Shown piece after piece: positions 1 to 7,331 of a stretch of DNA of 26,371 nt. The position numbers and the translations under genes were made by a program. The notes beneath the pieces were generated by a model. It saw only the letters and a program-made list of their open reading frames with translations, made no database searches and had not been told where the DNA came from. Positions within the stretch are counted from its first letter, which is position 1. Every line of letters starts with the position of its first letter. Source of the stretch: JBCCMB01 sp039026555 (GTDB lineage: Bacteria > Pseudomonadota > Alphaproteobacteria > Caulobacterales > Hyphomonadaceae); NCBI GenBank assembly GCA_039026555.1, contig JBCCMB010000024.1, positions 1 to 26,371 of the forward strand, written 5' to 3'.

Positions 1-419
1 CCCGCAACCGTTCCGAGGCCGATATGACGCTGGGCCACGCCGCTCTGATCGGGGCGACGCAGGCGATCGCCGCGATCATTCCGGGCACGTCTCGTTCCGG
101 GATCACAATGACAGCTGCGCGCGCGCTGGGCTATGACCGCTCGGAGGCCGCTCGCTTCGCCATGTTGATCGGCGTGCCGATTTTGGCGGCGGTAAGCTTG
201 TACGGCGTGCTTCAATTGGCCGATACGACGGAGCCCGGCTCGGCGACCCTCAGCGATGGCTTAATCGTTGCGGCTTCCGCTTTTGTCTCCGGCTATGCCT
301 CGATTTGGGGATTGATGGCGTTATTGAAACGAATGAGCTTTTTGCCCTTCGTCATCTATCGCTTCGTTTTGGGCGCAGCCTTGTTGATCGCCTCGCCGCA
401 TCTGCCGACGCTGGTTTAG
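1..419 (+). CDS. uppP: Undecaprenyl-diphosphatase UppP (BacA), 3' part only
   Basis: Integral inner-membrane phosphatase that recycles the lipid carrier by removing one phosphate from undecaprenyl diphosphate for peptidoglycan synthesis. The reading frame is already open at the left edge (first full codon at base 3), so the start lies outside the window; the ATG at 24 is internal. The strongest evidence is the family signature PGTSRSG followed by ITMTAARALG, which contains the conserved serine and arginine of the active-site loop, and the continuation into hydrophobic helices (IGVPILAAVSLYGV, LIVAASAFVSGYASIWGLMALL, FVIYRFVLGAALLIA). The protein ends with a normal TAG after about 139 visible residues, roughly the C-terminal half of a protein of about 265 residues. 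It converges on the NDUFA9-like gene with 16 bases between the stop codons. Confidence 0.93.
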   Translation, partial: RNRSEADMTLGHAALIGATQAIAAIIPGTSRSGITMTAARALGYDRSEAARFAMLIGVPILAAVSLYGVLQLADTTEPGSATLSDGLIVAASAFVSGYASIWGLMALLKRMSFLPFVIYRFVLGAALLIASPHLPTLV

Positions 420-435
420 GCGCAAACGCGATGCG

Positions 436-1449
436 CTAGACGTCGACGCGCGACACCTCGTCTTCCCGAGATTGATGGAATTCGCCATAGGGGCGATAGC
501 GCCAAAGATAGTCGGGAACCACCGCTTCAACGGTCTCCAAGGGGCCAATCCCCAAATCCTCGATCCGGCCAAGATCTTCATCCGTGGCGCCGACGATATT
601 GTCGCTCTTCAACAATTCGACCTGATCGCCCGTGATCGGCGGATCCATGAAGGGATAGAATTTGAAGGCGACGCTGGTGATAACGCCCAGAGGCTTGGCG
701 GCGAAGAAGGGCAGAGGCGCCAAAAAGCGCGGACGGTCCACTTCGGTTAGAATATAGGACAGCAATTCCTTGAAGCTGTAAGTGTTCGGGCCGCCAAGTT
801 CATAAATGCGCCCTTGCGCGTCGTCTCGCGTTAACGCCGCCAAGACCGCGTCCGCTAAATCATCAACGAAGAGCGGCTGAAATTTGGTATTGCCGCCGCC
901 GATCAGGGGTAAGGCCGGCGCGTAACGCGCCATTTGCGCAAACCGATTGAAAAACTCATCCTCTGGACCAAAAACAATCGACGGCCGCAATATCGTCGCG
1001 CTCGGCAAATGCTCCAAAACGGCGGCTTCGGCGTCGGCTTTTGAGCGCGCATACTGTGATTTGGACTCAGCGTCCGCGCCAATCGCCGACATTTGAACGA
1101 AACGCTTTATCCCGGCGGCCGCGGCCAACTCCGCGACATTGGCGGCGCCCAAAGCCTGCGTGCCGTCGAAAGACTGTCGTCCTTTTTCAAACAAGATGCC
1201 GACCAAATTGACAGCGGCGTCCGCCCCGTCCAACGCGCGTTCAATTGAGGGACGATTGCGGACATTTGCTTGCACAATCTGAACCTGGCCGACCTCGCCC
1301 GCCATACGCAGCTCGCCCGCCAGATGCGGACGGCGCACAGCGACGCGCACGCGCCAACTCTGGCGGCATAAAGCCCGCGCCACATAGCGGCCGACAAAAC
1401 CCGACCCGCCGAAAATTGTAATGAGACCGCCCGTCGTCGCGCCCGTCAT
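436..1449 (-). CDS. NDUFA9-like NAD(P)-binding epimerase/dehydratase family protein
   Basis: Atypical extended SDR of the group annotated in alphaproteobacteria as complex I NDUFA9 subunit family protein; the mitochondrial relative is an accessory subunit of NADH dehydrogenase. The Rossmann motif GGSGFVGRYVARAL lies near residue 14 and is followed by basic residues (RVRVAVRRP) suited to binding a nucleotide phosphate. The rest of the fold is seen in AAVNLVGILFE, FVQMSAIGADAESKSQYARSKADAE (YxxxK in YARSK) and ILRPSIVFGPEDEFFNRF. The frame is open upstream to 1530, but the ATG at 1449 gives the usual short N-terminus (MTGATTGGLITIFGGSG) with GGCGAGA upstream, so I prefer it. A catalytic role is not certain; this clade is often assumed to have a structural or quinone-related function. 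No other complex I genes are in the window. Confidence 0.88.
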   Translation of the reverse strand: MTGATTGGLITIFGGSGFVGRYVARALCRQSWRVRVAVRRPHLAGELRMAGEVGQVQIVQANVRNRPSIERALDGADAAVNLVGILFEKGRQSFDGTQALGAANVAELAAAAGIKRFVQMSAIGADAESKSQYARSKADAEAAVLEHLPSATILRPSIVFGPEDEFFNRFAQMARYAPALPLIGGGNTKFQPLFVDDLADAVLAALTRDDAQGRIYELGGPNTYSFKELLSYILTEVDRPRFLAPLPFFAAKPLGVITSVAFKFYPFMDPPITGDQVELLKSDNIVGATDEDLGRIEDLGIGPLETVEAVVPDYLWRYRPYGEFHQSREDEVSRVDV

Positions 1450-1630
1450 TGCTTTGTCTCGCCATCCGATTTGCTCGTTCGAGCGGTAGATCAAACTTCG
1501 CCGCGGAAGTCCATGCGGCTTAGAGCGCAAGCCTCGCCTTCAAGCTCGCGGCGCGCAGTTTCGCGATTGACCCCCGCCCTCCCCGCCGGTATCTACCTCA
1601 GCCTTCGCGCGGATGTCACATCCCGCGTGA

Positions 1631-1717
<87 letters not shown>

Positions 1718-1754
1718 TCTACTTCTCCGAAAAAACCTTATTGGCGACGAAAAC

Positions 1755-2441
1755 CTAGTGCGTGTCGGACCGATTTCGGATGCCGTCTACCAACAAATTG
1801 GCGACCGAATCTGCGTGGCGCTCAATGGCTTCGTAGGACTGTAGAGGCTCGCCCTCAAAATGGGCGGATAATGCAGGAGCGCAGAAAGGTATGGAGCCGC
1901 CAAACGTTATCAGAAAAAAGAGCGTTCGGGGGTTAGGGGCCTCAATACCCGAACTTTTGCCGAGTTGTTCTATGGCGTGCATCCAAGCCTCGCCAACAGG
2001 ATCGAGATATGTCGACAATAGATATTGAAGACGTGCGCCGCCTTGAGCGCCTTCGTCCAGAAGTATGCGCACGCACCCGGGGAATTGAGCAGAGAGTCTC
2101 ACAGACACCCGGATAAATTCCCGCGCAGCTTCGGCTGGCTCGACGCCTTTGTCCGAAACGGGCGCCAGGTTGATCATCTGATCCCTTAGCGCCCGAAAAT
2201 ACACGTCGACGCAGGCCTCCCAGAGGTCGCGTTTAGATGCAAAGTAATGGTGAATAAGTCCGTGGCTTACGTTGAGCTCTCGCGTCAGCCTGCGAATTGA
2301 CATGGCGTCGAAGCCGTAAGCGGCGAACGCTTTGATAGCGGCGTTGAGTATTTGGTCGCGGGATACGGCCGCCTCATGATTTTGAGGACGGCCGCGTCGA
2401 CGCGGTGCTTCTTGTTGTTTCACGTGAGGCTCTGATTGCAT
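1755..2441 (-). CDS. TetR/AcrR-family transcriptional regulator
   Basis: One-component repressor of 228 residues. The N-terminal DNA-binding domain follows a basic leader (RRRGRPQNH): SRDQILNAAIKAFAAYGF is helix 1 and the helix-turn-helix covers roughly residues 50-73 (MSIRRLTRELNVSHGLIHHYF, then ASKRDLWEA), which is the canonical TetR pattern. The C-terminal half has the length and hydrophobic pattern of a ligand-binding and dimerisation domain (FPGCVRILLDEG, TLFFLITFGGSIPF). It lies 54 bases downstream of the phytanoyl-CoA dioxygenase-like gene on the same strand and is probably cotranscribed with it from the promoter region near 3420-3500. That region carries two paired dyads, which are the natural candidate operator. 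The ligand is unknown; an acyl-CoA or the pathway substrate would fit the neighbours (inference). The ribosome binding site before the ATG is weak. Confidence 0.92.
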   Translation of the reverse strand: MQSEPHVKQQEAPRRRGRPQNHEAAVSRDQILNAAIKAFAAYGFDAMSIRRLTRELNVSHGLIHHYFASKRDLWEACVDVYFRALRDQMINLAPVSDKGVEPAEAAREFIRVSVRLSAQFPGCVRILLDEGAQGGARLQYLLSTYLDPVGEAWMHAIEQLGKSSGIEAPNPRTLFFLITFGGSIPFCAPALSAHFEGEPLQSYEAIERHADSVANLLVDGIRNRSDTH

Positions 2442-2495
2442 ACCGACGACTCAACATAATATTGACCAAGCGCCCACATTGTAAGCGTGGATCGC

Positions 2496-3419
2496 CTACC
2501 CGACGAAACCTTGTTCACGTGTCCACATGAGCGGGAATTCTTCACACTCAATGGGATCGCCGTCCTTCAGGCTGGCGCTCTTCGGCGAATCGGGCGGCGT
2601 GCCCAGACGTTCTAGGTAGGTGACGTCATCGCCCAGATAGCGCAGCGTCATGGCGCGACGGTGGCGGGTCGCGCTGGTATTGCCCGTTGAGCCATGCCAG
2701 GTTTTGACGTGATGGACGATGATGTCGCCGGGCTCCGCTGGACAATAAACGACATCGTATTTCTCTTCATTGGCCTCAACGTCAGGCAACGCATTCCCTT
2801 CTGATCCGGGAAAGGGCGCTTGGCTCACAAAGAGATTTGGCTTGTAAAGATCACCCAGATGCGACCGCCTTGCATAACCCATCATACCGGTTTCTTTGTC
2901 CACTTTTTCCATCGGCATCCAGAACGTGCAGCACTGTTCGCCCTCATGATGGAAGTAAGTGGCGTCTTGATGGAACGCCGTGCGTTGCTCGGAATTGGGC
3001 TGCTTCCAAAATAGCTGGTCTCCGTAAAAACAGATCCGGGTGGAGCCCATAAGTTCAGCCGCTATCTGCCCAAAAGGAGCGCCCCGTCCGAGCTTGTCTA
3101 AAGACGGGTAATTGCGACAGTTGAAACCACCCGCTTTAAACTTGCCCCTAACGCCGCTTGGTTTTTCTTTTACGTCATTTTCTTCAGTCAATATCTCAAG
3201 ACCTTGAGCTTTAAGGCCTTGAGCCAGTTCCCCGAAATCTGAACTGGCTAAACCTTCAGATTTTGTGTCCATGACCTCCATGAAGACTTTCTCCATTTGG
3301 GTCACAAGATCGATGTCGAGAATATTTGGCAAATGGACAAATCCGCATTCTTCGTATTGGCGGATTTCATCTTGTGTGACGGACCGCGTCTGGCCTGCCG
3401 GCAATTGTTCGAACGACAT
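2496..3419 (-). CDS. Phytanoyl-CoA dioxygenase (PhyH)-family Fe(II)/2-oxoglutarate oxygenase
   Basis: Predicted cytosolic non-haem iron oxygenase that couples 2-oxoglutarate decarboxylation to hydroxylation. At 307 residues it has the usual length. The iron ligands are visible: the HxD pair in RTAFHQDATYF (H150, D152) and the distal histidine in VKTWHGSTGN (H242), followed by NTSATRHRRA with the arginine expected to bind 2-oxoglutarate (about R254/R255). The N-terminus SVTQDEIRQYEECGFVHLPNIL is the typical PhyH opening (Y..GFV.lp). The ATG is preceded by GGAGGA at good spacing. The family acts on phytanoyl-CoA, ectoine, halogenated or other small substrates, so the substrate cannot be assigned. 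Divergent transcription from the MatB/CocE/acyl-CoA ligase genes suggests a shared pathway. Confidence 0.88.
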   Translation of the reverse strand: MSFEQLPAGQTRSVTQDEIRQYEECGFVHLPNILDIDLVTQMEKVFMEVMDTKSEGLASSDFGELAQGLKAQGLEILTEENDVKEKPSGVRGKFKAGGFNCRNYPSLDKLGRGAPFGQIAAELMGSTRICFYGDQLFWKQPNSEQRTAFHQDATYFHHEGEQCCTFWMPMEKVDKETGMMGYARRSHLGDLYKPNLFVSQAPFPGSEGNALPDVEANEEKYDVVYCPAEPGDIIVHHVKTWHGSTGNTSATRHRRAMTLRYLGDDVTYLERLGTPPDSPKSASLKDGDPIECEEFPLMWTREQGFVG

Positions 3420-3440
3420 GTTTTCCTCCAGTCTCGATAA

Positions 3441-3484
3441 TTAGACATATAGCTAATTTTCAAATTAATTAGCTGATCGTCTAA
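3441..3484. promoter_or_regulatory. Paired dyad boxes, probable double TetR operator
   Basis: Two 16-base boxes are present: TTAGAC-atat-AGCTAA at 3441-3456 and TTAGCT-gatc-GTCTAA at 3469-3484. The second is the reverse complement of the first apart from the four central bases. Each box is itself a near-dyad with TTAG...CTAA ends, and their centres are 28 bases apart. The outer symmetry extends to TAATTAGAC (3438) and GTCTAATTA (ending 3487). The pair lies 22 bases upstream of the phyH-like start codon, where it would overlap that gene's promoter. Binding by the TetR protein of this cluster is inference. Confidence 0.6.
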
Positions 3485-3859
3485 TTAAATGCAAGCCCTT
3501 TTCGTTTGGCTGCCGGACGGTTTCGCCACGTAGCCGGCGGACGCTGCGGAGCCGGCGGAGCGCAAGCGCGCTCAAATTCTATTTTTATCCACCACGCTGA
3601 GGGCGATGTTTCGCATCGCACGAACAAGTCGCGAGCGTGAGCGGTATCGGCGCTTAGGTCGGATTGTTCACCCCAATAAGCGACGCCGAGTTTACGTTAC
3701 GAAAGGCAAGCCGCGCGCGCTTGGATTTAGCGCCCGCAAATTTCTCGGAACGCGCGATTAGACGGTTGGCGTTTCAGACTGTATGCATGCCTGAAATTCT
3801 ATGGGCGAGGTCAAAGCGCGGCGGTCCGGAACAGCTGCAGCCAAGGGAGATGTGGGAAT
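3485..3859. other. Intergenic region upstream of the MatB-like gene
   Basis: About 375 bases without a convincing gene. It holds a 10-base direct repeat AGCCGGCGGA (3532 and 3550), a small hairpin GCGATG/CATCGC near 3603-3619, and the ribosome binding site AAGGGAG at 3843-3849, ten bases before the ATG at 3860. A plus-strand open frame begins at 3664 but runs out of frame into the MatB-like coding sequence and shows no recognisable family. I could not pick out a clear -35/-10 pair for the plus-strand operon. Confidence 0.5.
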
Positions 3860-5374
3860 ATGAGAGTGAATTTGTTCAAGACGCTGCAAGACGGATATCA
3901 GAAGAATCTTGGCAAAACTTCGATCGAAACGCCGACGGGAGAGACTTGGAGTTTTGCAGAGTTAGACGAATTGTCCGCGCGCTTCGCCGGCCTTTTGAGA
4001 GCCAAAGGCGTCAAACCCGGCGATCGCGTTGTGGTTCAGATCGATAAATCCCCTGGAGGCGTCGGACTTTATCTTGGGGTCTTGCGGATCGGCGCCGTCT
4101 TCGTGCCGCTCAACATCGCCTACACACCCAATGAAGTGGAGTATTTCCTGTCCAATGCGCGGCCCTCGCTCTTTGTCTGCCAACCAGGCTCGCTCGACGC
4201 GCTGAGCGAGATCGCACAAGCCGCCAATGTCCCTGCGATCGCGCCTTTGGGAACATCGTCGGACGCTGGATTATGGCGCGAAGCGCTCGATACCGCACCC
4301 GACGATGCGATCGAGATGCGCGATGAGACCGATGTCGCGGCGATCGTCTACACCTCCGGCACCACCGGTCGATCTAAAGGCGCGATGCTGTCCCACCGCG
4401 CATTGATCTCCAACACCCATATGCTGCATGAACTTTGGGAGTTTGAGCCGGACGACGTTCTCATACATGCGCTGCCGATCTTCCACGTGCATGGGCTGTT
4501 CTTCGCGCTGCACACATCCCTGCTGAACGCATCGACCATGCTGTTCCATCCCGGCTTCGATGCTGCGGCCGTGCGCAAAGAGATGCCGCGCGCCACGATT
4601 TTGATGGGCGTGCCGACCTATTACTCGCGTCTTTTGTCGCTGGACGGGTTCGGCAAAGAAGATTGTAAGTCTATGCGTTTGTTCGTCTCCGGCTCGGCGC
4701 CGCTGACGGCGCAAGCGTCGGAAGAATGGACCGAGGCGACGGGCCACGCCATCTTAGAACGCTATGGCATGTCCGAAGCCGGGGTCATCACCAGCAACCC
4801 TTACAACGGCGAACGCTTACCGGGAACTGTCGGCTACGCGATGCCCGGCACCGAAGTGAAGATCTGCGACACCGACGGCGCGGCGCTGCCTGCGGGGAGC
4901 GTCGGCAGCATCGAAATTCGCGGGCCCAATCTGTTCAACGGCTATTGGGAAATGCCGGAGAAGACCGCGCAAGAAGTCCGCGAAGACGGGTTTTTCATCA
5001 CCGGCGACCTTGGCGAACTTAGCGAAGACGGACGTCTCAAAATCGTCGGCCGCTCCAAAGATCTGATCATTTCCGGCGGCTACAATATTTATCCGAAAGA
5101 AATTGAATCCGTTCTGGATGATGTTGAAGGCGTTAAGGAAAGCGCCGTTGTGGGAGTTCCACACGCCGATGTGGGCGAAGGCGTCGTAGCGGTTCTTGTC
5201 GCCGAGGCCGACGAGATCGAAACCACGACGCTGCAAACCGCGCTCGATGACAATTTGGCGCGTTTCAAACATCCGCGCCGCTTCTATTGGCTTAGCGAAT
5301 TGCCACGCAACACGATGGGTAAAGTGCAAAAGAATAAGCTTCGAGAGCAATTCGAAACGGCGTACAGCGACTAG
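3860..5374 (+). CDS. matB: Malonyl-CoA synthetase (MatB-like) of the ANL adenylating family
   Basis: Predicted cytosolic ligase converting malonate (or a methylmalonate-type acid), ATP and CoA to the acyl-CoA. At 504 residues it matches MatB length. The adenylate-binding loop IVYTSGTTGRSKGA begins near residue 162; LPIFHVHGLFFALH and MGVPTYYSRLL follow, and ERYGMSEAGVITSNPYNGER matches the MatB version of the A5 motif. The hinge and C-terminal lobe show FFITGDLGELSEDGRLKIVGRSKDLIISGGYNIYPKEIE, and the catalytic lysine K488 sits in NTMGKVQKNKLRE, typical of MatB. It is the first gene of a plus-strand series, followed after about 95 bases by the CocE-like hydrolase. MatB is my best reading, but a related short-chain acid ligase specificity is possible because selectivity depends on a few pocket residues that I did not model. 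Confidence 0.85.
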   Translation: MRVNLFKTLQDGYQKNLGKTSIETPTGETWSFAELDELSARFAGLLRAKGVKPGDRVVVQIDKSPGGVGLYLGVLRIGAVFVPLNIAYTPNEVEYFLSNARPSLFVCQPGSLDALSEIAQAANVPAIAPLGTSSDAGLWREALDTAPDDAIEMRDETDVAAIVYTSGTTGRSKGAMLSHRALISNTHMLHELWEFEPDDVLIHALPIFHVHGLFFALHTSLLNASTMLFHPGFDAAAVRKEMPRATILMGVPTYYSRLLSLDGFGKEDCKSMRLFVSGSAPLTAQASEEWTEATGHAILERYGMSEAGVITSNPYNGERLPGTVGYAMPGTEVKICDTDGAALPAGSVGSIEIRGPNLFNGYWEMPEKTAQEVREDGFFITGDLGELSEDGRLKIVGRSKDLIISGGYNIYPKEIESVLDDVEGVKESAVVGVPHADVGEGVVAVLVAEADEIETTTLQTALDDNLARFKHPRRFYWLSELPRNTMGKVQKNKLREQFETAYSD

Positions 5375-5470
5375 CAAGCTGAGCCGTCTGACTTAGACCG
5401 ACACTTTGGGGATGATGCGCCTGCGCGCCGCGCGGCCGAGACATTGAGTAGATAAGCTGGGGAGACCGAC

Positions 5471-7276
5471 ATGACGTCCAATTCTGATGACCGCCTAAGG
5501 ATACATACGGGCGACGAACCGCCCGTCGAATATCGGCGCCCAGCCGAATATGAGGAGATGATCCGAGACAAGGACGTGTTCGTTGAAATGAGGGACGGCG
5601 TCAAACTCTGCATCGACATCTACCGACCGAAAACGGACAAACCCCTCCCCGCCCTGCTGGCCTTTGCGATCTACAATAAAGACATGCAAGGCGCCGACAT
5701 GGCGGAGCATTTGCCGCCGCAACCGGCATGGGCGTCGCTGTGGGCGGGACCGTTGGAAGCCGGAGATTCTCACCTCCTCGCCTCTCGCGGATATGTGCAT
5801 GTCATTGGCGGTCCGCGCGGCATTGGCAAATCCGAAGGAGGCGGATCACGCGAATGGGACAGCTATGATCTGATCGAATGGATCGCCAAACAGCCATGGT
5901 GCGACGGCCAGGTCGGCATGATCGGCATTTCCGGCTTTGGCGCCGAACAGATGAATGTCGCGCGCCAGCAACCGCCCTCGCTCAAAGCGATCTTTCCCTT
6001 CGACCCGCGCGGCGCCTATGGGCATCTTGGCGGGTTCCGCCATGAATATACGGGCGGCGTCGTGCATACCTTCCGATACCTGCTCGGCCATTTCTCCGCC
6101 ATGCATCAAGACAAAGGACAACCAGGGGATCTGCCGGCGGAACAGCAAGCTTTGTGGGAAGAAGCGATCGAAAATCCCGACTACCGGATCTATCCGCACA
6201 TCTACAATGTGATCGCGCAAAAAGGGCAGCACATGCCGCCCTATTTCAACATTCTCATCAATCCCTACGACACCGAGGACTCGGTGAAGGAAAGCGAAGA
6301 GAGCTTCAAAAACATCAACATCCCGGTTTACACGGGCTCGGGCTGGTACGCTTACACCTACAAAACCCACCTTAATGGCTGCCAGACCTATTTTGAGGAA
6401 ATCGACGCCCCGAAAAAGATGACATTGCTAGGCCCGTCCCATTTGGAGCGGCCCTTCCACACCATGCATGGCGAGATCCTTCGTTGGTACGACCATTGGC
6501 TGAAAGGCATGGAAACGGGCATTATGGACGAGCCCGCCGTGCGCTATTGGATGATGGGCGACAACACTTGGCGCACCGCAGACCAATGGCCGCCGAAAAA
6601 CGTCGCGTGGACCAAATTCTACCTCAACACCTGGGAGCGCATGTCGACCGAACCTTTCCGGGAGACCAGCATTGACGATTTCCAACGTCCTGACACCTTC
6701 GTGCAAATGCCGGCGACGCAGACGGACAAGCTTCAAAGGCTGCGTTATCTAACCCCGCCTCTGGCCGAAGACGTCTCAATCGCAGGACCGGCGGTGTTAA
6801 AGCTCTTCGCATCGATCGATGCGACCGACACCAATTGGTTCGCCGTGCTCAAGGATGTCGGCCCGGACGTCTCCGTTATGACCGCGCGCGAGGGCGAGCG
6901 GGAGGTTCCCGACGATCTGGCGGAACGCGAACTTACGCGCGGCTGGCTGAAGGCGTCGCATCGCGCGGTCGACAAGAAACGCTCCAAGCCCGGCCGCCCC
7001 TGGCACCCGCTGACGCGCAAAGCGCAAAAACCGGTTAAACCCGGCAAGGTGGAAGAATACGACATCGAAATCCTGGCGACGGCGAACACGTTCCGCAAAG
7101 GCCACCGCATCTGTATCGATATATACGCCGCTGATCTGCCAACCGGCATCGCCGGCGCGACCAATGCGGAATATATCCCGTATCACATCTGTTCGTCCGA
7201 GACGGTGCGCCACGACATCTATCATGATCCGTCGCGTCCTTCGCATCTGCTTCTACCGGTGCTGATGGGCGAGTAA
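5471..7276 (+). CDS. CocE/NonD-family alpha/beta hydrolase with divergent catalytic motifs
   Basis: Member of the X-Pro dipeptidyl-peptidase/cocaine esterase superfamily, 601 residues; the family hydrolyses esters or amides. The N-terminal signature VFVEMRDGVKLCIDIYRP is canonical. The nucleophile elbow is GMIGISGFGAEQ with Ser154, where many relatives have S-Y after the glycine. A candidate catalytic histidine is H324 in LLGPSHLERPFH, followed by the family motif ILRWYDHWLKG. The usual acid position after the GW motif reads GSGWYAYTYK (A294) instead of GWYD, so the triad is atypical. The C-terminal jelly-roll domain is intact (LRYLTPPLAEDVSIAGPAVL, LFASIDATDTNWFAVLKDV, HRICIDIYAADLP). No signal peptide is seen, so it is probably cytosolic. 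GGGGAGA precedes the ATG. It lies between two acyl-CoA ligases, consistent with release of an acid that is then CoA-activated (inference). Confidence 0.87.
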   Translation: MTSNSDDRLRIHTGDEPPVEYRRPAEYEEMIRDKDVFVEMRDGVKLCIDIYRPKTDKPLPALLAFAIYNKDMQGADMAEHLPPQPAWASLWAGPLEAGDSHLLASRGYVHVIGGPRGIGKSEGGGSREWDSYDLIEWIAKQPWCDGQVGMIGISGFGAEQMNVARQQPPSLKAIFPFDPRGAYGHLGGFRHEYTGGVVHTFRYLLGHFSAMHQDKGQPGDLPAEQQALWEEAIENPDYRIYPHIYNVIAQKGQHMPPYFNILINPYDTEDSVKESEESFKNINIPVYTGSGWYAYTYKTHLNGCQTYFEEIDAPKKMTLLGPSHLERPFHTMHGEILRWYDHWLKGMETGIMDEPAVRYWMMGDNTWRTADQWPPKNVAWTKFYLNTWERMSTEPFRETSIDDFQRPDTFVQMPATQTDKLQRLRYLTPPLAEDVSIAGPAVLKLFASIDATDTNWFAVLKDVGPDVSVMTAREGEREVPDDLAERELTRGWLKASHRAVDKKRSKPGRPWHPLTRKAQKPVKPGKVEEYDIEILATANTFRKGHRICIDIYAADLPTGIAGATNAEYIPYHICSSETVRHDIYHDPSRPSHLLLPVLMGE

Positions 7277-7331
7277 GAAGAACCGGGCGATCGTCGGCCT
7301 CATGGCTGGCGATCGCAAGGAGATGATCGAC

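Noticed and set aside
3664..4047. Plus-strand open frame upstream of and into the MatB-like gene
   Set aside because: It has no recognisable family, is arginine-rich as expected for an out-of-frame reading, and overlaps the certain MatB-like frame.
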